NCBI GenBank assembly: GCA_963693365.1
Contig: CAVNZM010000006.1
Coordinates: 11,284,001-11,348,000, forward strand
DNA from: Amoebidium appalachense
Taxonomy: Eukaryota > Ichthyosporea
DNA: 64,000 nt
Reading direction: 5' to 3'
The translations under genes were made by a program, and so were the position numbers. This document shows, piece by piece, positions 44,219-55,214 of this stretch (position 1 is the stretch's first letter; every line of letters starts with the position of its first letter). Below the pieces are notes generated by a model. It was not told the DNA's origin and did not search any database. It saw nothing but the letters and a program-made list of their open reading frames with translations.

Positions 44219-45082
44219 TAATAGTACTTCTAGTAATAAACTCTACAAAAGCAATATCAATCATAGTATAACGAACCGTACATGCACACTCACAAGCAGT
44301 TGACTGAGCGTTCCAATCCCCCGTTATCCGTGTGTGATATCTGCTGAGGCATGTATGTCTATCCATGGACCTCTTTCTATGTGCTGAGTATAGTTATGTT
44401 ATGTGTTCGGGAATTCATGCCATTGGCAACCATGTTTTGTATCACATCTTGTGACCATGTGCTCGTATTCCATGTTGCACCATGTGCTCGTATTCCATGT
44501 TGCAGCATGTGCTTGTATTCCATGTTGCAGCATGTGCTCGTATTCCATGTTGCAGAATGTGCTTGTATGTTGCAGCATGTGCCTGTATTCCATGTTGCAG
44601 CATGTGCTTGTATTCCATGTTGCAGCATGTGCTCGTATTCCATGTTGCAGCATGTGCTCGTATTCCATGTTTTCTCACCTCATCTGCCCCACCATGTGCT
44701 GACCTCTCGCTTTCCCTTCCAACTCTCTTCACAGCGCATCAACAAGCTACGGGAGGATGACCCAGAGCTGTGCCTGCGTGTGGAGGTGGACGGGGGGGCT
44801 GCCAGGGGTTCCAGTACGTGTTCAAGCTGGACAGCCTGAAGAACATCAGCAAGGAGGAGGACAGGTGTGTGGGTGCGTGTGTGCGTATGTGCTTGTGTGC
44901 GTGTGTGGATGTGTGGGTGGAACGTGGGTGGGGATGGGGTGGATTGCTGGTGTGTGTGTGTGTGTGTGTGTGTGTACATGTACGTGCGTGTGTGCGTGCC
45001 TGCGTGCCTGCGTGCGTGCGTGTGTGTGAGTGGGTGGGTGTGTGTGTGCGTGGGTGGGTTCGTGGGTGCGTGGTTGGGTGGG

Positions 45083-45171
<89 letters not shown>

Positions 45172-45470
45172 CTGTGAGTTTATGTGTGTGTGTGTGTGCG
45201 CGCGCGCGCCGCGGGTGTGTGTGTGTGTGTGTGTGTGAAGGTGTGGAGATGGATAGATTGCTGATGTGTGGGTGCCAGGTTGTTTGAAAAGAACGGAGCC
45301 ACGGTGGTGGTGGACTCGGGGTCTCTGGAGCTGCTGGGGGGCTCACAGGTCGACTTCAAGTCGGTATGTGCAGTTTACGTTTTGCCCTGCATCGTGCTGG
45401 GATGTGTGTGTGTGTGTGCTTGCGTGCCTCTAAGATCCATTTTTCCTGTATATGTTGCCACGAATTCATT

Positions 45471-45504
<34 letters not shown>

Positions 45505-46269
45505 CTGATGTTGCATACTTGAATGTTTGCCTTTGCATGTGTCCTTCGTGTATGCGTACTTCGTACCGTGTTCCGCATTCACCCGCCCAAGCTCAGTTGA
45601 TGCTGCTGTCTGAGTTGGAGTGTCGTATATACGCGGGCTAAGGGGTCGAAACTCAGACGCAATTGATGACTTGGGTCCTCCCTGAGGATGGGCTCTGCTT
45701 ATGACGCATACTGTGCACATGGCTGATGTTGCATACTTGAATGTTTGCCTTTGCATGTGTCCTGCACCATGCTTCTCGTCGTGTATGCGTACTTTGTACC
45801 GTGTTCCGCATTCAAAACCCCCCCAGTCTTCTTTCAGAGGTGTCCTTTCAGGACAGACCACTGTGTGGAGACCGCTTTACTTCCATGCAACCGGGCATGG
45901 TTGCTCTGTGTCGTGCATCTGTAAGCACATACACATTTTTCGCTGCACTGCATTAGTTTGCACACACATCTTCACCGTTTTGCTCACCTTGCTTGCATAA
46001 GCAACCCTGCTCGTCTTTGATCAAGACGGGTTGACCCGCCCAAGCTCAGTTGATGCTGCTGTCTGAGTTGGAGTGTCGTATATACTCGGGCTAAGGGGTC
46101 GAAACTCAGACGCAATTGATGACTTGGGTCCTCCCTGAGGATGGGCTCTGCTTATGACGCATACTGTGCACATGGCTGATGTTGCATACTTGAATGTTTG
46201 CCTTTGCATGTGTCCTGCACCATGCTTCTCGTCGTGTATGCGTACTTTGTACCGTGTTCCGCATTCAAA

Positions 46270-46300
<31 letters not shown>

Positions 46301-46568
46301 CCCCCCCCCCCCCCCCTCCCCCTCCCCTCCCCTCGCCCGGGGGCGGTTAGCCCACATTCAACATGCGGCCTTTGCTGGCAGACCCAACTTGGGGTATGGT
46401 TGACGGTTCGTTTTTGTTACTTCTTGAAGGCGGGAGGCATGTGCAACTAGGAGGGAACTGTTTTCTGTTTTTAAATTGTAGTTTTCAAATGCATTTTTTT
46501 ATTTATTTATTGAAACTATGTCTGTGAGGGGGCAAGTGGGCATTTATCCTTGCGGCTAAGTGTGTGCC

Positions 46569-46612
<44 letters not shown>

Positions 46613-46627
46613 GTTGCAGTGCGTTGC

Positions 46628-46678
<51 letters not shown>

Positions 46679-46884
46679 CGACGTCTCCAATTTTTTTTCC
46701 TCTCAGCACGACATTCTATTTCCTTGGATCTTGTCTCGGTTTCTGTTCTTTTCAGTTTCTGTCGGTGTCTCTGTACTATGAACGGTGCACTGCATCCCCC
46801 CTCCCCCCCCCCCCCCCCCCCCCCCCCCCTCTCTCTCTCTCTCCCCCTCCCTCCCCCTCCCCAAGCGCAAGTACACACGCGTGT

Positions 46885-46958
<74 letters not shown>

Positions 46959-47039
46959 ACACACACTCACTCACACACACACACACACTCACTCACTCAC
47001 TCACTCACTCACTCACTCACTCACTCACTCACTCACTCA

Positions 47040-47103
<64 letters not shown>

Positions 47104-47293
47104 ACATACTCACACACTCGCACACACATCTGCATTCATTCCCACCTACATCGGTTAGACAGACCCAACTTCACATGGACACACCACACCCACCCACACA
47201 TACAGGCAAGAGCGTTCACATATGCACACACACATGTGCCCACACGCACAGACACACACACACACACTCACACTCAACACATTCATTCATTCA

Positions 47294-47348
<55 letters not shown>

Positions 47349-47623
47349 TCACTCACTCACATAAACACACACGCATTCTCTCTCTCTCTCTTTCTTTTTC
47401 TCTCTGTCTCACACTCTCACACACTTAGTGAGCGAGTGAGTGAGTGAGTGAAAGACGTGTTCGCACACACACACACACACACACATCCACTCACACTCAC
47501 ACTCAACACTCGAGCATACACACACATACTCACTCTCTCACTTCCTCATCCACTCACTCACTCACTCACTCTTTCAAACACACACACACACACACACAGA
47601 TGCACACACACACGCACGCACAC

Positions 47624-47662
<39 letters not shown>

Positions 47663-47757
47663 ACACACAGGATCTGATTGGGTCTGCGTTTGTTGTGGGC
47701 AGCAACCCACATGCCGAGGCCTCATGTGGCTGCAAACGGTCCTTCACCATCAAGTGA
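42514..47757 (+). CDS. ISCA2: ISCA2, mitochondrial A-type iron-sulfur assembly protein, with apparent 1-base frameshift
   Basis: ISCA2 with ISCA1/IBA57 builds [4Fe-4S] clusters in mitochondria. Exons 42514-42648, 44735-44864, 45279-45363 and 47671-47757 (TGA) encode about 145 residues. Exon 1 encodes a classic presequence (MLRHLVPRLGARPVAGLWRG, rich in R/L/A, no acidic residues) and TERCAK. Exon 2 is RINKLREDDPELCLRVEVDG. Exon 3 is LFEKNGATVVVDSGSLELL. Exon 4 is SNPHAEASCGCKRSFTIK, with the paired C-G-C cluster ligands. Exon 2 is one base short: the G-run at 44792-44798 has seven G where eight are needed to read GGGCQGFQYVFKL, which contains the first ligand Cys. Exon 2 is also 130 rather than 131 bases, so the missing base repairs both the motif and the splice phase. 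This may be a sequencing or assembly error, or a true lesion. Confidence 0.85.
43110..43325. repeat. Direct repeat flanking GA/poly-G low complexity
   Basis: CAGTTGTCCCTCCCGTACG followed by A/T then TGA occurs at about 43119 and 43303, bracketing (GA)n and poly-G tracts inside ISCA2 intron 1. Confidence 0.7.
44455..44672. repeat. 25-bp minisatellite, about eight copies
   Basis: The unit CATGTGCTCGTATTCCATGT plus TGCAG lies just upstream of ISCA2 exon 2. Each copy ends with TTGCAG, a potential 3' splice acceptor. Confidence 0.9.
45503..46270 (+). repeat. Nested direct duplications in ISCA2 intron 3
   Basis: Module 1 (starts GGCTGATGTTGCATACTTGA, about 95 bp) occurs at 45503, 45719 and 46172. 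Module 2 (starts CCCGCCCAAGCTCAGTTGAT, about 135 bp) occurs at 45583 and 46035. Copies are nearly identical, so the duplication looks recent. A diverged inverted relative of module 1 is at 33722-33832. Confidence 0.9.
46570..46677. repeat. Adjacent poly-T and poly-C runs
   Basis: About 40 T, a short unique spacer, then about 47 C, in ISCA2 intron 3. Confidence 0.9.
46886..47360. repeat. (CA)n with embedded (ACTC)n arrays
   Basis: CA arrays at 46886-46953, 47042-47101 and 47296-47345, with ACTC tetranucleotide at 46984-47042. More CA/ACTC continues to 47670, where (CA)n ends in CACACAG, the acceptor of the last ISCA2 exon. Confidence 0.9.
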
Positions 47758-48130
47758 TGCCACCCCGTGGTGTATGTTTTCCATATATGGCTTATCTATC
47801 CAATCCATGATGCTACAGTGGTGTATGTTTTATCCATGTATGGCTTATTATTTAGTTTTGACCCCGCACGCAGGCAGTGCTATTTATGTAGATGTAGGCT
47901 ATAGATAGCTGCAGTACCCTGTGAGACACACAAATATATTTAATTTTGACAACAACGTGCACTCATAGCTGGGGCTTCCGCTGTTCACTCGAGGCACAGA
48001 CGCAGGCACAAGAACAGACAGAAAGTCCATGAGCTTTGCAGAACAACCCGGCCCAACACACGTGTCTGCTATTGTGTGTTTTTTTTAATAGGTAGGGGTG
48101 GAGTGGGGTAGGGTGGGGATGGGGTGGGGT

Positions 48131-48165
<35 letters not shown>

Positions 48166-49074
48166 CTTGTGTGTGGACGCGCGCGCGCTTGTGTCCATAT
48201 GTCTGTGTACGTGTGTACGTGTGTGCCACTGTGTGTGTGTGTGTGTACTTGCCATATTTTGTTTTCATGCGAAAGTACGTGGATGTTCATTGGTGCGTGC
48301 CGGGACTCATATGCGTGTAGCACTGTAAATGTTAACGTTGCTGCACAGTGTGTGAGCGCCTTTATTAGCGTGTAAACGTCAACATGTGGTCTCGAGTCAG
48401 ACCATGACATGTGCACGGTGGGGCTCATGCAGATGTCTTGCATACACGTGCGACATCGCTGTGGAAAAAAGGAGGTGGCCATGGGGATGTTCGTGCACGT
48501 GCCTGGGTTATTGCTCTCACGTGCACCACGGTGATGTGTATGTGCTCGAGCTCTGTGTGTGTGTGTACATGTTTGTGTATGTGTGGGTATATGTGTACGT
48601 GTGTATGTGTGTGACGTGAGTGTGTGTGTGTACACGTGTGACAATGTGTGTGTGTGATACGTATGTGTGTGTGTGTGTGTGTGTATTCGTGTTCGGACAC
48701 TAGCTGTGCAAGTGGTCTCCGGGGCCTGGCCCAGGGTAGTGGTCTGAGCCCTGCAATGTCGGTGGGACATCTGTACATGTTTGCTAAAGAATTACTGTTA
48801 ATTTCTCGTGTGGGCCGGGTTGCTCATGTGTGTGCACGTGTGTGTATGGTATGGTTATGTAAAGTAGGTACAGTCGTACACCCTGTGAATGGATTGTTTG
48901 CACTCTTGTGTCTCTCTCACTGCGCTAGGGGGCCCTGAGTGGGTGTGTTTGTGTACCTTTGCATGTGCACATTTGCATCGTGCACTGCTGCTGCGATGAT
49001 GCGTGTTTGTGTGCAGTCAACGTGCTTGTGGCAGGCGCAGAAGTGTTGTGGTGCAGGTTGAGAGGAGGGGGAGG

Positions 49075-49125
<51 letters not shown>

Positions 49126-49291
49126 AGGGTCATAGCACACCATCTCTCTGGTGGGCCTGGTAGCTCGGTGTCTTGCAGTCAGACACAGAGGCACGGGTTT
49201 GATGTTAGTGGTGTGCATTTGGGCACAGGGCAAACCATGTGCTTGCTGCAGGGTTAGGCATGCATTCGCAGGTGCTTGGGTCCCCCGGGTA

Positions 49292-49326
<35 letters not shown>

Positions 49327-49987
49327 ACACATGTGTATTTGGTACATGTGCATCACGATCTGCACACGTGTGTTTGTTGCATGGGATTGCAAATGCGCAT
49401 ACTTGCGTTGGCAAGTGCTCCTGACTGCATGGCATGTGATTGGTTTTCGCCGTGCAGGCTCTAGCCGATTGGCCATGCCCGGTCCACGGCCTATTTATTG
49501 GCGGCTGATAGCGCCAATGCTACGCTCCATGGTGCATGCTGTCATGCGCAATGCGCAGCTCATATGTCATTGGGTGGGCACCAGCCCCAGGAGCAAATTA
49601 TTTACAGGCACCGTATCCTACTTTCACAAAGCCACTATGTACATAGCCTCTCGTTAATCTTACCGGGGTTTTCTGTAACCTAGCCGTTCCAAGGCTAAAC
49701 TGCTAGATCTCAGTCCTGCACGAGAACAAGAAGCATTACAAAACTAAAGCTAAAATACATAAATGAAACAAAGCAGTTCCAATTGACCACAGGCCCTAAG
49801 CAGGTGCTCCACACCGCCAGTAAATCGTCCAGATTTGCGCAATGACGAATAGCGCATAAGGTGCTACACACAGGTAGATATGTACAAAGGCAGGCTGGAA
49901 GTACAGTTGCACGCCAGGCTTCATGCATAAAATGAAATGAATTCTAGGTTTAGACAGTTAAAGTCGACTAAGCATTCTACAAGGGAC
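47758..49987. other. Convergent intergenic region between ISCA2 and the kinase
   Basis: Mixed sequence with poly-G runs (48130-48165, 49080-49124, 49291-49325), degenerate GT/GC-rich stretches and one dispersed-repeat fragment (47967-48005). I see no gene. Confidence 0.6.
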
Positions 49988-50772
49988 CTATGCACCCTGC
50001 ACACACAAGGGCATGGCATGGTGGGGCATGCGGGGGGTCTTTGTCTGGGGCACACACTCACGGATCAATTTGCGGTCAATCTGCACCGTGACGCTGAGCT
50101 TCTGCTTGAGCAGGGGGGTCTCTGGGGGGGCCGGTGCTGTAATTTCAAACTGCTGCAGCTTGCGGATGGTCGAGGCCAGCAGGGTCTGCAGCTGGGGGGC
50201 ACTGATGCGCCTGGATGGGTCCGGGTGTAAGATCTTGCGCAGCACGTGCATGGCGCTGGGGCTGAGGTTGTGCCAGGGGTAGCGGTGGCTGATGTCGTTG
50301 GCTACGTACTGGCGGTACTCGGGGGAATTGGCCGTGCATGCCAGCGCCCAGGGGAACCGGCCCGTCAGCAGCGTGAAGTAGACCTGCATGGGCCGTCAGC
50401 AAGGGGCACGGGGCACCCACCAGCATGCAAGACATGCAAGAGAGATGATGTGCCTCAATCTACTTGGGCCCCACCCTGGCCTTCCACTTGCGTATGCGGC
50501 TTTCCTGTTACTGCACAAGGTGCTGATATCCCTCCCCTATCCCCCCCCCCTCCCCCCTTCCCACATACACAACCCCTCCCCCCCCCCCCCCCCTCTCCCC
50601 ATTATGAGTGTTCTACACACAAGTGGGCCGAGCGGCAAGAAACGAGCGGGGATGGGCGGGGGGAGGGGGGGGGGGGGGGGGAGAGGGTGGGCATCATTTA
50701 GGAAAGCAAGTGCAGTGGTCAGGGAAAAAGGGGGATGATTAAGAGAAGGTAGGGTGGGGAGGGGTGGGGTAC

Positions 50773-50845
<73 letters not shown>

Positions 50846-52998
50846 GGGGGGGAGAGAGAGGAAGAGAAATCTGTCACCCACCACGCCCAGTGCCCAGATG
50901 TCGATTGCTTTGAAGTCCCACCCTTCCTTGCCTTCGGGGTCGCTGTGCATTTCCTGCATCCCACCACGTGTGAGAGACCTGTTACAGGGGAATGGGGCAA
51001 GATACTTCTTCCTCTCTCATCCTCTCTACCCTTATTTGAAGCAGCTTGGAATAAGAGAAGAGAAGAGAAGAGAGGGTTTTGACCTTGCAAAGTCTAAGTA
51101 TGTAATGTGGAGTTAGTTTCCACTACCACGTGTGAGAGACCATGTCTTCCTGTACCAACCCACCCAAGTGTTGTTCCTGTCTCCCGTCTCAGCACCACAC
51201 TGCATGCTAGCTCCCTCTAACTTCTCACTCTCAGTCCCCTCCCCACTAACCCCCCCGTCCCTTTCCTCCTCCCCTGCCCCCCATCCAACACAAGGCAACT
51301 GCTAGCGCGGCCACAGCTTGCACATTGCTGCCATTGCCCCATTTCCAGTCCCTATGCTCCAACTCCCCCCTTCCCCCCCTCCCTTCCTCCTATGTTCCAC
51401 TAGCATCGTATGACACTTAGCCTATGCCCAATGTCTTCCCCTGCCTCCCACCCCCCCCTCCCCCTCCAGCGGTACGTACCGGTGCCATGTAGGGCACGGT
51501 GCCTGCCGGGGTTGGCTCTGCGCACAGGTCCGAGGCCGCGCCAAAGTCGATCAGCTTGAGTACGCCGTGCTCGTCACTCACGCAGTTCTCGGGCTTGATG
51601 TCTCTGTGCACCACTCCCCGTGCGTGCATGTGGGCCACTGCGGCCGTGATCTGCACCAGATACTGCAGCGCCCGCAGCTCCGAGCAGCCCTCGTTGGGGG
51701 GCACCAGGTCGAACAGGTCCCCGCCAGACAGGTACTCCTGCACCAGCACAAAGTGGTGGGGGGTGTCGATGACGTCATAGAGCCGGCAGATGTTGCGGTG
51801 GCTGAGCTGGCGCTGGACCGAGGCCTCCCTGTGCAGGTACTTCATGTAGGCCGCCTTGGGCTTCTTCATGATCTTGAGCGCCACGTGCTTGCCCGTCAGC
51901 TCGTGGTGCGCCAGCTGCACCTTGCCCGTCGACCCCACGTTGATGGTCCGCAGGATGGTGTATTCCTGCGCCGCTGATGCCGGCCTGTGGTGGATTGTGA
52001 GATTGGGGTCGGATCCTGCTTCTTGCATGGATAATAGTAGAAGGTTGCCAGAAATTCTAATCTTTTCTACGTGGTCTAGGGACTGATTATCAGTGGGTCT
52101 ATTCTAATCGTGGGGTGTTGATGCAGGTATGGCTTTGGTGCATTGTCTGCATAAGCGCTTGCACTTGGGGGGTAAAGCCAAACCCTACACAGCATCCTGT
52201 GGCTAATGACACTCCACACATACTAAACCGGCCGGGAGGGAAGAGACAAGGGGAGAGTGTATACACGAGGGGGAGGGGAGAGGGCGGGAGGGGAGGGGGG
52301 GGGGGGGGGGGGAGGGGTGCCACAAGTGTTTTTTGACATGGTGAGCATGTATACATGTTCGTGCATGCAGCTTCGGAGCCATTGTGTCCTTGCATTTTTG
52401 TGTCCGTGCACATGTGTGTGCCTCGGCACATTGCCTACCCTTGCTTGTCACATTGCTGCGGGGCGTGGTGTACCGTACGCATGTATGTATGGTGGGATAT
52501 GTTGGTGCTGCTAAGAGTGTAATCCAGCTGGTACGTGTGTTGGTACCTAGCGTGTAAGTGTATGTGTTTGGGTAATTCTGTGTGTTTATGTGTACTTTGC
52601 GGCTCTGCCTTTGTTTTTTAACACATGAAGTTGGGCGAGACATCACCCAAATTGAATGGTTATGGTTCCAACACAGTAACATGCACGTGCATGAACATTT
52701 GTGGGCACCCGTGCAAGGCAGGCAAGGCAGGCAGGCCCTACCTGTACGCCCACTCGTAGAAACGGTGCACATTAACGGGCCGCGGCACGGAGGCCTCCTC
52801 GTCGCTGGATGACGTGGCACTGTCGATGTCGATGGTCTGCGACTCTGCCGGCACCTCAGCCACCATGTCTGGGTGCAGACCGGGTGGTGGGCTGGCACAC
52901 TGGGTCCCCTTGGGGTCTGGCTGGGCCTGCGCGCTCTGCTGGTGCTCCCTGCGGAGCATCTCCTGCGCTTTGCTCTTCAGCGCCTTGAGCTTGAGCAT
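49988..52998 (-). CDS. Serine/threonine protein kinase, CAMK/SNF1-like
   Basis: Four exons: 52998-52742, 51984-51480, 50953-50882, 50383-49988 (TAG). All phases close, giving about 409 residues from the first available Met. The first about 85 residues are a low-complexity, partly helical lead with an acidic/Ser patch ([11 protein letters not shown]). Kinase landmarks: Gly-loop [10 protein letters not shown] (about 100-108), catalytic Lys in HVALKIM (about 123), HRDIKPEN (212-219), DFG (232-234), APE formed across the 51480/50953 junction (about 253-255), and [19 protein letters not shown]. The first Gly of GxGxxG is Asn. All catalytic residues are present, so it should be active. No UBA, KA1 or other named C-terminal domain is evident. 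The frame stays open for over 30 codons upstream of the Met, so an extra 5' exon is possible. The exact subfamily is not assignable. Confidence 0.85.
50788..50844. repeat. Poly-G run in a kinase intron
   Basis: About 57 consecutive G on the + strand (poly-C in the transcript), close to the donor of the 50953-50882 exon. Confidence 0.9.
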
Positions 52999-54412
52999 CC
53001 TGTCCGGCACTGCAACTGCATAGGGATTTCGCGGCTGTGTGTCTGGCTTGGGGGGAGGCAGGAAATAGTGTGGGATGAATTGGCACAGCCAGGAGTGTGT
53101 GATATGACGGTGAAGTGACCACTAATTCAACTAACCCCTATAAAGCTACAACTTCAGCTGAATCTCTACCATGCGAGTAGCTGCCAAATTTCTATGCTCA
53201 CAAGGGTCATTTGTGACCGGCCTATCATAAGCTAATGATAACGTCTGGACGCAGAGTGTTCTGCCGGCACGATTGTTGCACAAAAAATAGAAATTTGGTA
53301 AGTGCGGACTTTTATACGCACAGTAAATAATGGAGTCATACACGGGCCACCAATCGAATGGTCGGTCATAGCCGCTTCGTGATAGCTGTCCAATGGACTT
53401 CGTTCACGCAGAAAATAAACAAACTGCAAGTTGCAACCCTGCAACTTTGCCGCAAGCTTCCTGCTGTTCAAGAGCGCTACTGCAATTTTGCTTTCACACT
53501 ATTCCAGGCTGTTTGCAAAGAACGTTTTTTCTTAAGCTCAATCAATTTAAACTGTTGCTACAATTACAAATACAAAGTGCTCTCTCCATAATGAAAATGA
53601 TATTCGAAATCCCACACTCTGGGAATTTGCACCCGTTTCGATGACAGTTGTCTTTTAGCCAATCATTTCACTGCGTTTTTATTGTTGATAGATTCCGTTT
53701 ACTTTTGTAACTTCTGTCAGCCTTGGCGCTTTGAAGTAGCTGATGGGGCTAGCTGATGGTCAACCCATTCGAACCAGCAAAAGAAAAATGAGATGAATTA
53801 TTGCTCTTTTTTTTGACATTCATTGCAGAGCGTAGTTTAGGCCTTCATGAATGTCTATCAGCGCCTGACAGTGACCGACTGTCCGGCTCGCCAAAGGTAT
53901 GCGTGCGTGCCGCCGGTAAAATACCACCCAATGAAAGGAAAGCATAGATTTGAACTCGCTGATTGGCTGCTTAAGACCAATCACCTAATTTCTGTCTGTG
54001 AAAACAACCAATCGTAGGTCTATGCAATTTTTATTTCATTTATGAGAAGTCAATTCCGATAGGATAAGGGCGGGCCCTAATCAACCAATCATTCTGTCTT
54101 CCAACCAGCTGGCTCGCATTCCTAGCCCATCGGATGTCACAAGTTGCACAAAAAAAACTTTTCTTTTGGCAGTGTCTTTTGCAGTACGCAGTTGACGGGC
54201 AGCGCCAGCCTGGCCATGGGCAGCTGGGCCAGCGAGTCTCTCTCTCCCGGGCCCCCGCGACTGACTCAGTGTGGGCCTCGAGCCTTGGCCGGTCAGGGCG
54301 TTCCAACGATGTTCTTGCCTAGCATCCATCGGCCATCTGAGCGCCTAGGCCCTTTGACAGCTCCCCTCGTCCCCGCCCCCTCCGGGTCCTGCCCAGGCTG
54401 TCCCTGTGACAG

Positions 54413-54414
<2 letters not shown>

Positions 54415-54456
<42 letters not shown>

Positions 54457-54475
54457 GCCCCCCCCCCCCCCCCCC

Positions 54476-54515
<40 letters not shown>

Positions 54516-54516
54516 A
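54415..54516. repeat. Poly-C tract, interrupted, about 100 bases
   Basis: Nearly pure C broken by three other bases, with a second block at 54603-54662 followed by (CA)n. It lies between genes rather than in an intron. Confidence 0.9.
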
Positions 54517-54645
54517 CCCCGCGGCCGGGTTCGGATCCGGCCCCACCTATTATGGGCCACCTATTAATTTAGGTTGCCCCCGGCCCCCTCCCTCTCCCCT
54601 CTCCCCCCCCCCCCCCCCCCCCCCCCCCCTCCTCCCCCCCCCCCC

Positions 54646-54676
<31 letters not shown>

Positions 54677-54695
54677 ACACCACACACACACACAA

Positions 54696-54733
54696 CTGGT
54701 CTCTCTTTGCCTCGAGTAAACAGCGTAAACCCC
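54696..54733 (-). repeat. Dispersed repeat with CTCGAGGCAAAGAGAGACCA core, inverted copy
   Basis: The reverse complement matches about 37 bases at 41711-41749 with essentially no differences. Confidence 0.8.
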
Positions 54734-55107
54734 CATGTACACATACACCGTGCACAGGCACCGTGACATACGCACACACACATGGCATGTAGTACACATA
54801 TGCATACACCTGGACAAGTGCTCACACACACACGTTACGTATGCTGGCGTCGACACTGAGCTTTCATGCACATGGCGGGCCAACGAAACCCGAAGACTGA
54901 GTGACTTTATTACTATGCTGACTACTACTGCTGTCGGGCATGTAACACGTTTATATGCTGACTCCAGCCTATTAGACAGGCTTAAGAGAACATGAACCAA
55001 CTAAAATTGTCATGTGTTTACATAAATACCGAGAAAGTAAACTAACCAAGCCCAAAAAAAAAAATGCTTATCACAGACTGAGTAAGGGACCGGTACACGA
55101 CTGTTTA

Positions 55108-55189
<82 letters not shown>

Positions 55190-55214
55190 AAAAAAAGAGA
55201 AATAAAGAACTAAG

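Larger units (their letters stand above)
52999..55214. other. Upstream region of the kinase, low-repeat then poly-C rich
   Basis: 53.1-54.3 kb is ordinary AT-richer sequence with clustered CCAAT motifs (five between about 53925 and 54095, in both orientations). 54.41-54.66 kb is nearly continuous poly-C. An inverted copy of the CTCGAGGCAAAGAGAGACCA repeat lies at 54696-54733. I see no gene. Confidence 0.6.
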
